Assembly: GCA_017629835.1 (NCBI GenBank) | Contig: JAGBWK010000070.1 | Coordinates: forward strand, 1 to 44,733 | Direction of reading: 5' to 3' | From: Muribaculaceae bacterium | Lineage (GTDB): Bacteria; Bacteroidota; Bacteroidia; Bacteroidales; Muribaculaceae | Length of the DNA: 44,733 nucleotides | Part shown: positions 33,922-41,441 of the stretch, in pieces | Numbering within the stretch: position 1 is the stretch's first letter | How the letters are laid out: the number at the start of each line of letters is the position of its first letter | Position numbers and translations under genes: made by a program | The notes under the pieces: model-generated | Seen by the model: only the letters and a program-made list of their open reading frames with translations | Told to the model about the DNA's origin: nothing | Databases searched by the model: none

Positions 33922-33929
33922 TACCTTTG
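33922..33929 (+). promoter_or_regulatory. Candidate -7 box for the glycogen synthase gene
   Basis: TACCTTTG followed by CA, 34 nt ahead of the ATG at 33964. The -33 position is within a T-rich stretch with no TTTG. Confidence 0.4.
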
Positions 33930-33963
33930 CACGATAAAATGGATTAACCGCAATAAATCGTAA

Positions 33964-34764
33964 ATGGAAAACAACAAGATTCTGTATATCGCACAGGAAA
34001 TCGCCCCCTACCTCCCTGACAACGACCTCTCTTCGTTGAGCCGCAACATCCCCCAATCTGTTCAAGAAAAAGGGTTTGAGGTGCGCACTTTTATGCCCAA
34101 ATTCGGCAACATCAACGAACGTCGCAATCAGCTTCACGAGGTCATTCGCTTGTCGGGAATGAACATCGTAATCGACGATACCGACCACCAACTCATCATC
34201 AAGGTCGCCACGCTGCTCCCCTCGCGTATGCAGATTTACTTCATCGACAATGAAGACTATTTCCAGCACCACGTAGTAAAAGATATTGAAATCCGACAGA
34301 CCCCCGAAGACAACGACGAACGTATAATGTTCTACATTCGTGGCGTCATCGAAACAGTCAAGAAACTCCGTTGGGAGCCCTCAATCATCCACAACGTCGG
34401 TTGGATTTCAGCCCTCGCTCCAATCTACATCAAGAAAATCTACAACGAAGACCCCTCGTTCCGCTCATCGAAAGTAGTGTTCTCATTGGTCAACGACGCT
34501 TTCGAAGGCACTCTCGACCCTCGCTTCGTTGAAAAACTCAAAGCCGACGGCATCGAAGCCAACCTGCTTACCGAACTCGAAGGAGCACCCGTCGACTACA
34601 AGTCATTAATCAAATTCGCAATCCGCAATAGCGACGGCGTGGTTTGCTCAATGCCTAACGTCGACCCCGAGCTCATCGAATACGCAAAAGCCTCTGGCGT
34701 TCCATTCCTCGAATATCCTGGCGACGACGCTCAAGCTTACATCAATTTCTACGAATCTCTCTAA
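33964..34764 (+). CDS. Glycogen/starch synthase, GT5 N-terminal domain only
   Basis: 266 residues, about half of a full GlgA (about 470-500). It begins KILYIAQEIAPYLPDN, as GT5 catalytic domains do, and keeps KFGNINERRNQLHEVIRLSGMN in two parts, MQIYFIDNEDYF and WISALAPIYIKKIY. The C-terminal Rossmann half that binds ADP-glucose in GlgA is missing. Note that KxGGL near the N-terminus, a donor contact in GlgA, is not seen (LPDNDLSSLSR stands there), and the usual HCHGW is HNVGW. Short proteins of this form are standard in Bacteroidetes, beside DUF4270 genes as here. Catalytic activity is doubtful on these grounds. Confidence 0.85.
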   Translation: MENNKILYIAQEIAPYLPDNDLSSLSRNIPQSVQEKGFEVRTFMPKFGNINERRNQLHEVIRLSGMNIVIDDTDHQLIIKVATLLPSRMQIYFIDNEDYFQHHVVKDIEIRQTPEDNDERIMFYIRGVIETVKKLRWEPSIIHNVGWISALAPIYIKKIYNEDPSFRSSKVVFSLVNDAFEGTLDPRFVEKLKADGIEANLLTELEGAPVDYKSLIKFAIRNSDGVVCSMPNVDPELIEYAKASGVPFLEYPGDDAQAYINFYESL

Positions 34765-34858
34765 CACTCAACCCGACTCCGACGCTGCTCTAAAGCCTAA
34801 GCATCACATCAAGCCGACAGCCTCCACAGCAGCCCCGTCAGACGAACATCGCACTTAT

Positions 34859-36238
34859 ATGAAACGCCTCTTACTGACCGCAGCCATAGCAATATCTATC
34901 CTCATCGCAACTTTCACAAGCTGCGTTGACACCAACACCATAGGCTCATCGCTCGTTCCAAGCACAAGCGAGGTCATCGTCGAAGACGGTTTTCAACTCG
35001 CTGGTCAATCAGTCGAAAGCCACAAAGTGCAATCCCGCACCATAATCCAGTTGCTCGGCTCAATCGATGCGCAGGAATATGGCAAACTTTCGTCCGACTT
35101 CGTCACTCAATTCTTCCCAGTAGCTACGTTAGACACCGTAATCCGTAGCATATCCGACATCGACTCATGCAAACTCTTGATGATGTTCAAGCCCGGAATG
35201 TTTATCGGCGACTCAGTTGTTCCTATGGGTCTTGAGGTCTACAAACTCAACAAACAGCTCCCAGCGCCCATTTTCTCCGATTTCGACCCCGAAGGCTACT
35301 ACGACACCTCAGCGTTGGCAAAGAAAGTTTACGGCGCCAGCAGCCTTAGCGCTCCCTCCGACTCCGTAGCCAAACTCGGCTACCGCGAAATCTACGTCGA
35401 CCTCCCCTACAGCGTCGCCGAAGAGCTCTACAACATCTACACCACCGACCCCGCTTCACACCTCTCGCCCAAAGAGTTTGCGAAGCATTTCCCCGGCTTA
35501 TACGTGCGCAACAGCTACGGCTCAGGCCGCATCACAAAGATAGGCAACACCTCAATCGTGTTCTACTACCACCAAAACGCAATCAACGACAAAGGTAACG
35601 ACACAATCTATCGCTACATGGGCAGCTTCTATCAAGCCACCCCCGAAATCGTCACCAACTGCAACATCAACTTCGATATATCCGAAGCTATCACCAACCG
35701 AATCGACGCTGGTGAGCAGCTAATCGTTTCACCAGCAGGCTACGACGTAGAAGTAGAATTCCCAGTCAAGGACATCATCAACTTCTACAACGAAAACCGT
35801 GGCGACCAGTCAGTTATCAACACCTTGACAATGTCGATTCCCGTTGAAGCCGTTTCAAACACCTACGGCATCGACCCACCCAAAAGCCTACTGTTTATCC
35901 TCAAAAACAAACGCGAAGAATTCTTCGAAAAGTCGAAAGTTACCGACAACAAGACCTCATTCTACGCCAACCTTATCGATAATAAATACACATTCACAGG
36001 TCTACGCGAATACCTCATCGACGCCCTCGAGCGCCAAGAAGAGCTAACCCCGGAGGACTACACATTCACCCTCACACCAATCTACGTCGACCTCGAAACA
36101 ACGGGCAACAGCTACTACGGCACATCGCAGAGCTTAGTGCGCACAATCACACCCTACATCGAAGAGCCCGCCTTGGCTCGCCTGCGCACCGACCTCGCCA
36201 CCATCACCCTCACCTTCGCCAACCGCAACAACAACTAA
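34859..36238 (+). CDS. DUF4270 lipoprotein
   Basis: 459 residues with a lipoprotein signal peptide and lipobox TFTSC (Cys22). The mature part begins DTNTIGSSLVPSTSEV, the typical start of DUF4270 proteins (xGxxLxP), followed by long beta-rich stretches (EIYVDLPYSVAEELYN, EVEFPVKDIINFYNEN) and an end with TLTFANRNNN. Probably tethered to the outer membrane. Function unknown. It follows the GT5 gene by 94 nt, an order conserved in Bacteroides from memory, and the two are probably read together. Confidence 0.88.
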   Translation: MKRLLLTAAIAISILIATFTSCVDTNTIGSSLVPSTSEVIVEDGFQLAGQSVESHKVQSRTIIQLLGSIDAQEYGKLSSDFVTQFFPVATLDTVIRSISDIDSCKLLMMFKPGMFIGDSVVPMGLEVYKLNKQLPAPIFSDFDPEGYYDTSALAKKVYGASSLSAPSDSVAKLGYREIYVDLPYSVAEELYNIYTTDPASHLSPKEFAKHFPGLYVRNSYGSGRITKIGNTSIVFYYHQNAINDKGNDTIYRYMGSFYQATPEIVTNCNINFDISEAITNRIDAGEQLIVSPAGYDVEVEFPVKDIINFYNENRGDQSVINTLTMSIPVEAVSNTYGIDPPKSLLFILKNKREEFFEKSKVTDNKTSFYANLIDNKYTFTGLREYLIDALERQEELTPEDYTFTLTPIYVDLETTGNSYYGTSQSLVRTITPYIEEPALARLRTDLATITLTFANRNNN

Positions 36239-36501
36239 CACGACTCCCCCACGCCCTATCGGCGCACACAATGGTTAGTTACAACAGTCTGCTCAGTCTT
36301 CCTAAGCAGCGTAAACCCATATCCACACCACCCCACAACCACCGCACCATAGCCTCCCCAAGAAGCCTATCCCCCTTTGCAACCAACTCCCCACAGCCAT
36401 AAGCGACCTAAGAGTCCTATGCCACCTATATGCGAAGATTATATCTTCGTCGGGATTTTATTGGTAGAATGGGGGATTTTATCTATTTTAAGAGGATTGG
36501 T
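36239..36501. other. Intergenic region after the DUF4270 gene
   Basis: No gene seen. It is C- and A-rich at first, then holds short CCTA-containing units (CCTAAGAGT, CCTATGCCA, CCTATATGC at 36407-36433) and a hairpin CGAAGAT-TAT-ATCTTCG (36433-36449) followed by GGGATTTT. That hairpin may be the terminator of the DUF4270 unit, but the T run is five bases away and short. Confidence 0.4.
36402..36421 (-). repeat. Short dispersed repeat, copy 2
   Basis: On the minus strand CATAGGACTCTTAGGTCGCT; 14 of the first 15 bases match copy 1 at 20609-20623. Confidence 0.4.
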
Positions 36502-36532
36502 TTTGTAGTTAGAGGGAGTTTAATTAACTTTG
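36502..36532 (+). promoter_or_regulatory. Promoter of the DUF5106-thioredoxin gene
   Basis: TTTG (36502-36505), a 19-nt spacer and TAACTTTG (36525-36532), an exact consensus fit. Transcription would start near 36539, giving a leader of about 170 nt. Confidence 0.65.
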
Positions 36533-36538
36533 CGTGTT

Positions 36539-36707
36539 ATCTTGCGTCTAATTGTAAAATTAGGTCACATTTGAAGCTGCGTCAATCAAATTACTCTAAT
36601 TTGAAGCTGCGTAGATTCAATATGGTGCGCTTGGCAAATGCGACGTAAAGCCTAAAATTCGCCTCGTGCAGAGGTTGCGTCTAATTGTAAGACTAAACAT
36701 CCAACAG
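36539..36707 (+). promoter_or_regulatory. Structured 5' leader with duplicated sequence blocks
   Basis: Block A, TTGCGTCTAATTGTAA, occurs at 36542-36557 and 36675-36690. Block B, ATTTGAAGCTGCGT, occurs at 36569-36582 and 36599-36612. Two hairpins can form: CTAATT-GTAA-AATTAG (36548-36563) and CAAATTA-CTC-TAATTTG (36587-36603); the second includes part of block B copy 2. No known riboswitch class is recognised. No convincing short coding frame was seen in it. Confidence 0.45.
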
Positions 36708-37601
36708 ATGAATTTCAAAAAATCTCTATTGGCAATCATTGCCGTAATATCGTTTAATGTCGCTTGCGCTCAATCTCCTGAGCGAATGTTCCCCTATCCT
36801 GAGCCTCCAGAGGAGTTGGTATCGTTGGGCGAACGAACAAGCTACCTTGTGGAACACTTTTGGGAGCGTTGCAGGCTGCCCGAGTCAATCAATTTCCGTG
36901 CCGAATTTGAGACTGCGTTCACAGATTATGTCTCGTTCATGCCTTATGCCGACGCTGATGTTGTTCACAAATCAATCGCCAATCTTATCGAAAAGTTCAA
37001 CAAGGACCCCGAAAAGCTCTTAACGCTGGCTGAGATTGCAGAAAAAACGCTGTATCTACCTGACGGCGAATTCCTCTCCGATGAAGTATATCTCCCTTTT
37101 GCTAAAGCAGTTGCCGACCACAAGAAAATCAAAAAGGACCGCAAGGCTCACTACGTTGAGCAGGTCAACGTGCTGAGCTGCACACAAGTTGGCATGCCTG
37201 TGCCCGAGATTGAATTCACTCGCGCCGACGGCACAAAGGGCAAATTGAGCGAACTGACTGGGGCCTACACTCTAATATTGTTTATGACTCCCGACTGCGA
37301 TGATTGCTATATGACACGCCTGCGACTTTCGGCCGACGCTAATGTCAACGCGCTCATCGAAAAGGGTTCAATCAACGTGGTGTGCATCGCTACATGCAAT
37401 CCCGACGACGAATGGCGCAAATCGGTCGAGAACTACAACAAACGCTGGACCGTTGGGGCAGCACCCGACGTCGCCAAGAGATTCGATATGCGCAATCCCC
37501 CAGTGTTCTACTACTTGAGTCCTGACCACAAAATCATGTCGAAGACATTGGTCATCGACGGCTTGCTCGAAGCATTCCGCCGCGCCAACCAACAACAATA
37601 G
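36708..37601 (+). CDS. DUF5106 and thioredoxin-like domain protein, exported
   Basis: 297 residues from the ATG at 36708 (MNFKKSLLAII); the open frame goes further up but into the leader. The signal sequence ends NVACAQ, cleaved by signal peptidase I or, if NVAC is a lipobox, lipidated at Cys20. Residues 30-150 fit the helical DUF5106 domain (FWERCRLPESINFR, DYVSFMPY). Residues 160-297 are a thioredoxin fold of the TlpA/AhpC kind with GMPVPEIEFTRADG and the redox motif CDDC (Cys197, Cys200) in FMTPDCDDCYMT, then cis-proline in NPPVFYYL. It probably works in periplasmic thiol exchange. It lies 38 nt ahead of mnmA. Confidence 0.85.
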   Translation: MNFKKSLLAIIAVISFNVACAQSPERMFPYPEPPEELVSLGERTSYLVEHFWERCRLPESINFRAEFETAFTDYVSFMPYADADVVHKSIANLIEKFNKDPEKLLTLAEIAEKTLYLPDGEFLSDEVYLPFAKAVADHKKIKKDRKAHYVEQVNVLSCTQVGMPVPEIEFTRADGTKGKLSELTGAYTLILFMTPDCDDCYMTRLRLSADANVNALIEKGSINVVCIATCNPDDEWRKSVENYNKRWTVGAAPDVAKRFDMRNPPVFYYLSPDHKIMSKTLVIDGLLEAFRRANQQQ

Positions 37602-37639
37602 TCTAAATCAACCGCATACTAACTCATCAATCATTTGAT

Positions 37640-38707
37640 TTGAAAATAGCAGTACTGATATCGGGAGGCGTTGATAGCGCCGTGGCAGTGCACCGACTAC
37701 TTGAGCAGGGGCACGACCTTCACCTATTCTACATACGTATTGGCCTCGACAACGGCGAAGGAGATTGCTCGGCTGAAGAGGACATCGAAATGTGTCAATT
37801 CATTGCACGAAAATACAACCTACCATTTGAGGTTGTAAGTTTGCACCAAGAATATTGGGACAACGTAATGGAGTACGCCTTACGCACTGTGCGCGAAGGA
37901 CTTACGCCCAACCCCGACATCATGTGCAACAAAATGATCAAGTTTGGTTTCTTCGAGGAGCGTTGGGGCCACGAATTCGACCTCACAGCCACTGGCCACT
38001 ATGCCTCAACCGAAATGCGCGACGGCAAGAAATGGCTCACCACAGCTGTCGACCCAGTGAAAGACCAAACCGACTTCTTGGCTCGCATCAGCTATAAGCA
38101 GCTCTCCCACTTGATATTCCCACTCGGCGACATTCCCAAAGCTCGAGTGCGCGAAATAGCTATCGAAAGCCGTATGCCTAACGCCTATCGCAAAGATAGT
38201 CAAGGCATCTGCTTCCTTGGCAAAATCGACTATAATGAATTCATACGCCGTCACCTCGGCGAAAAGCCTGGCCCAATCGTAGAATTGGAAACTGGCCGCA
38301 AACTCGGCACTCACCGTGGCTTCTGGTTCCACACCATAGGTCAGCGCAAGGGTCTCGGACTCAGCGGCGGTCCATGGTATGTGGTTAAGAAAAACATCCA
38401 CGACAATGTGGTGTATGTCAGCAACGGCTACGACACCGAAAAGCAATATGGGCGCACCATTCGCATCAATCAGATGCATTTCATCACTGAAAATCCTTGG
38501 GAAGGCATAACCACGGAGATTCCTATCACATTCAAGAATCGCCACATGCCCGAATTCTTCCCAGCCACGCTTCGTCACGTTGGCGACGACGAATACATTA
38601 TCACTTCCGAGCGATTAGTGCAAGGCATAGCGCCGGGACAATTTGCCGTAATCTACGACCCTGAGGCTCACACTTGCTTCGGTAGCGGAATAATCTACGG
38701 CAGCTAA
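37640..38707 (+). CDS. mnmA: tRNA-specific 2-thiouridylase MnmA
   Basis: 355 residues. The start is TTG at 37640: the product begins MKIAVLISGGVDSAVAVHRL, and in-frame upstream there is no ATG before a TAA at 37604. The ATP pyrophosphatase P-loop is SGGVDS (8-13). The catalytic cysteines are Cys96 in NPDIMCNKMIKF and Cys191 in DSQGICFLGKID. The C-terminal part has the beta-barrel domain (HTIGQRKGLGLSGGPWYV). It puts sulfur on U34 of tRNA-Glu, -Gln and -Lys; the two tRNA-Glu(UUC) genes in this window are substrates of this reaction. It probably shares a transcript with its plus-strand neighbours. Confidence 0.94.
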   Translation: MKIAVLISGGVDSAVAVHRLLEQGHDLHLFYIRIGLDNGEGDCSAEEDIEMCQFIARKYNLPFEVVSLHQEYWDNVMEYALRTVREGLTPNPDIMCNKMIKFGFFEERWGHEFDLTATGHYASTEMRDGKKWLTTAVDPVKDQTDFLARISYKQLSHLIFPLGDIPKARVREIAIESRMPNAYRKDSQGICFLGKIDYNEFIRRHLGEKPGPIVELETGRKLGTHRGFWFHTIGQRKGLGLSGGPWYVVKKNIHDNVVYVSNGYDTEKQYGRTIRINQMHFITENPWEGITTEIPITFKNRHMPEFFPATLRHVGDDEYIITSERLVQGIAPGQFAVIYDPEAHTCFGSGIIYGS

Positions 38708-38752
38708 TCGGACCTTGCAACGTAAATAATCAAACAAAAAACTCGTATAGCG

Positions 38753-39355
38753 ATGAGCAATGATATAGTCGAACTGAAAGTGTTAGGCCTCACCTACTCG
38801 CAGGTGCAGTCGGGGGCATACGCGTTGATTTTGTCGCAAGTCGACGGCCCATACCGCGTTCCGGTTGTGATAGGAGCCGCCGAAGCACAGTCAATAGCCA
38901 TACGCATGGAAAACATCGCCCCTCCGCGACCACTAACCCACGACCTGTTCGACAGCTTCTCACACGCCTTTGGCATAAAATTGGTGAAAGTGTTCATCTA
39001 CAAATTTGAGGACGGAATATTCTACTCCGAACTGACATTCAAGGACTGGAACCGCGAAATAGTGCTCGACTCGCGCACATCCGACGCGATTGCAATTGCA
39101 ATGCGCACAAAATCGCCAATTTACACCACCCGCGAGATTCTCGAAGAAACAGGCTTCGTAATGGAAAACCCCAACGATGAATTGCCTTACGATGATGAGC
39201 CAACTCGCACCGAGCCAAAACTTGAGAACTACGCTATCGAGGAGCTTGAAGCCACTCTCACTATTCTCATCGAAAAAGAGGAATATGAGGAGGCTGCCAA
39301 AGTGAAAGCTATTCTCGACGCCAAAAAAGCGGCTCGCGACTCTGCAGAAAAATGA
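38753..39355 (+). CDS. Bifunctional nuclease family protein (DUF151) with UVR motif
   Basis: 200 residues. Residues 1-140 match the DUF151/BFN domain: LKVLGLTYSQVQSGAYALIL, VPVVIGAAEAQSIA, RPLTHDLF and LDSRTSDAIAIAMRTKSPIY are its signature stretches. Residues 165-195 (ELEATLTILIEKEEYEEAAKVKAILD in two parts) form a UvrB/UvrC-type helical hairpin. Cytosolic. DUF151 proteins have been described as nucleases; this fusion with UVR is the usual Bacteroidetes form. It lies 45 nt after mnmA and 17 nt before the transporter gene. Confidence 0.9.
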   Translation: MSNDIVELKVLGLTYSQVQSGAYALILSQVDGPYRVPVVIGAAEAQSIAIRMENIAPPRPLTHDLFDSFSHAFGIKLVKVFIYKFEDGIFYSELTFKDWNREIVLDSRTSDAIAIAMRTKSPIYTTREILEETGFVMENPNDELPYDDEPTRTEPKLENYAIEELEATLTILIEKEEYEEAAKVKAILDAKKAARDSAEK

Positions 39356-39372
39356 ACAAACTCTAACCCTAT

Positions 39373-40662
39373 ATGAATACTACTACACTGAAAACTAAGC
39401 TGTCGGTGATGAACTTCTTGGAGTTCGCCGTCTGGGGCTCGTACCTCACCTCAATGGGTACACAATTAGTTGAAATTGGCTTTGCCGACAAGATTGGGCT
39501 TTTCTATGCCATGCAGGGCATAGTGTCAATCTTTATGCCTGCTATCATAGGCATTATAGCCGACCGTTGGGTGCCTGCTCAGCGTATGCTCGGCATTTGC
39601 CACCTGTTGGCAGCACTGTTTATGGCTGCAGCTGCATTCTCAATCAATGCAACGCGTCCCGAATTCAACTACTGGCTAATCTTCGGATTCTACTCGCTAA
39701 GCGTAGCTTTCTATATGCCAACCATAGCACTTGCCAACTCAGTAGCTTACAGCATCTTAAATAGCGCCCGACTCGACACCGTGAAGCATTTCCCACCCAT
39801 TCGCGTGTGGGGCACAATCGGCTTCATTTGCGCAATGCTCTTCTGCGACTTTGCCGGCTTCCAGAAAACTTATATGCAATTCTACCAAAGCGCTACGCTT
39901 GGTCTGATATTGGGTCTATACTCCTTCACTTTGCCCAACTGCCCAGTGAACAGAAGCGGCGAGAAGAAAGGCCTTATCGAAGCACTCGGGTTGAAAGCCT
40001 TCAGCCTGTTTAAGCAAAAGAAAATGGCTATATTCTTCATTTTCTCAATGCTGCTTGGCGTATCATTGCAGATTACCAACGGCTTTGCCAACCCATTTAT
40101 CACTTCATTCAAAGGTATTCCCGAATTTGCCAACACCTTCGGTGCCAACCACGCTAATGCATTGATTTCGCTTTCACAAATGTCGGAAACCCTCTGCATT
40201 CTGCTCATTCCGTTCTTCCTGAAGCATTTCGGCATCAAGCGCGTAATGCTCATCGCGATGTTTGGATGGGTATTGCGTTTCGGCCTCTTCGGATTAGGCA
40301 ACCCGGGTCCAGGCGTTTGGATGTTTATCCTCTCGATGATTGTTTATGGCGCAGCATTCGACTTTTTCAATATCTCTGGCTCGCTCTTCGTCGACAAGGA
40401 AACCGACCCTGCTATCCGCTCATCGGCTCAAGGGCTGTTTATGCTGATGACCAACGGCCTTGGTGCCACAATCGGCACGTTGGCGGCTCAGCAGGTGGTC
40501 AACCACTTCGTTTACAAACCAATGAGCACACCCTCGGAAATGATTCAAGGGTGGTCGACATCATGGCTCATCTTTGCCGCCTACGCCTTAGTGGTAGCAA
40601 TCCTGTTCGCACTGATTTTCCGCTACAAACATACTCCCGAAGCAGCACCTGCTCACAAATAA
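39373..40662 (+). CDS. MFS nucleoside transporter (NupG-like, NHS family)
   Basis: 429 residues with twelve hydrophobic segments and a central charged loop (NRSGEKKGLIEALGLKAFSLFKQKK). The start LSVMNFLEFAVWGSYLTSMGTQL and the sequence RVWGTIGFI in the fourth helix region are characteristic of the nucleoside:H+ symporter group (NupG, XapB). ALISLSQMSETLCIL and DFFNISGSLFVDKE also fit. It should import nucleosides, which would feed salvage enzymes such as thymidine kinase encoded elsewhere in the window (link inferred). Inner membrane. Its stop is three bases before rsmE. Confidence 0.9.
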   Translation: MNTTTLKTKLSVMNFLEFAVWGSYLTSMGTQLVEIGFADKIGLFYAMQGIVSIFMPAIIGIIADRWVPAQRMLGICHLLAALFMAAAAFSINATRPEFNYWLIFGFYSLSVAFYMPTIALANSVAYSILNSARLDTVKHFPPIRVWGTIGFICAMLFCDFAGFQKTYMQFYQSATLGLILGLYSFTLPNCPVNRSGEKKGLIEALGLKAFSLFKQKKMAIFFIFSMLLGVSLQITNGFANPFITSFKGIPEFANTFGANHANALISLSQMSETLCILLIPFFLKHFGIKRVMLIAMFGWVLRFGLFGLGNPGPGVWMFILSMIVYGAAFDFFNISGSLFVDKETDPAIRSSAQGLFMLMTNGLGATIGTLAAQQVVNHFVYKPMSTPSEMIQGWSTSWLIFAAYALVVAILFALIFRYKHTPEAAPAHK

Positions 40663-40665
40663 GCA

Positions 40666-41376
40666 ATGATTCAATTCTACGGACCTGACATATTGACCAA
40701 TCCCGTACTCCCCGAGTCGGACTCTCAACACTGCATCAGAGTGCTCCGTATGGGCTACGGCGACATGATTGAGGTAGTCGACGGCAAAGGCTACCGCCAC
40801 CGCTGTCGCATCGCTGACCCTCACGCAAAGCACACGCTGCTCGAGGTGGTGGAATCGGTTGAGATAGCCCAGCCATGGAGCGGTAACATCACCGTAGCCG
40901 TAGCGCCGACAAAGCATCTCGACCGCATGGAATGGCTCATCGAAAAGCTCGTAGAAATAGGCATCAACCGCTTCGTGCCGCTGCTCTGCCGTCACAGCGA
41001 ACGCAAAGAAATCAAAATCGAGCGCATCAGCAAAATAGCCATTTCAGCCATGAAGCAGTCGCTCAAAGCCACAATGCCGATTATCGACGAGATGACCCCA
41101 TTGCGACGCTTTGTCGACGAGTGTCGCGACTCACAACGCTTTGTAGCCTACTGCGCCGACGACGTAGAGCGCCGTTTGCTCGCTCGAGAGCTTCGTCCCG
41201 AAGGGGATGTGACCATACTCATTGGTCCCGAAGGGGATTTCTCCCCCGAAGAGGTAGCGTTCACACTCGGCAATGGCTTCATCCCCGTATCGCTCGGCGA
41301 CTGCCGACTGCGCACCGAAACAGCCGCATTAGCTGCTTGTCAAACTGTCCACGTAATCAAACAATTAAATTACTAA
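40666..41376 (+). CDS. rsmE: 16S rRNA m3U1498 methyltransferase RsmE
   Basis: 236 residues. N-terminal PUA-like domain (1-70, with HCIRVLRMGYGDMIEVVDGKG in two parts) and C-terminal SPOUT domain with the knot motifs: KHLDRMEWLIEKLVEIGI, ILIGPEGDFSPEE and SLGDCRLRTETAALAA. It methylates N3 of U1498 in 16S rRNA using SAM. Length is normal. Start at ATG 40666, three bases after the transporter stop, so translation is probably coupled. Confidence 0.95.
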   Translation: MIQFYGPDILTNPVLPESDSQHCIRVLRMGYGDMIEVVDGKGYRHRCRIADPHAKHTLLEVVESVEIAQPWSGNITVAVAPTKHLDRMEWLIEKLVEIGINRFVPLLCRHSERKEIKIERISKIAISAMKQSLKATMPIIDEMTPLRRFVDECRDSQRFVAYCADDVERRLLARELRPEGDVTILIGPEGDFSPEEVAFTLGNGFIPVSLGDCRLRTETAALAACQTVHVIKQLNY

Positions 41377-41441
41377 CCGCATCAACCCTAAGCCTTAGGC
41401 AACCCTATGAGCTAACTATAAAAACAGAACGACACTACGAT

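Noticed and set aside
40932..41441. N-terminal extension of the TPR protein over rsmE
   Set aside because: The extension overlaps rsmE in another frame, is Arg/His-rich as frame shadows are here, and the signal peptide at 41442 marks the true start.
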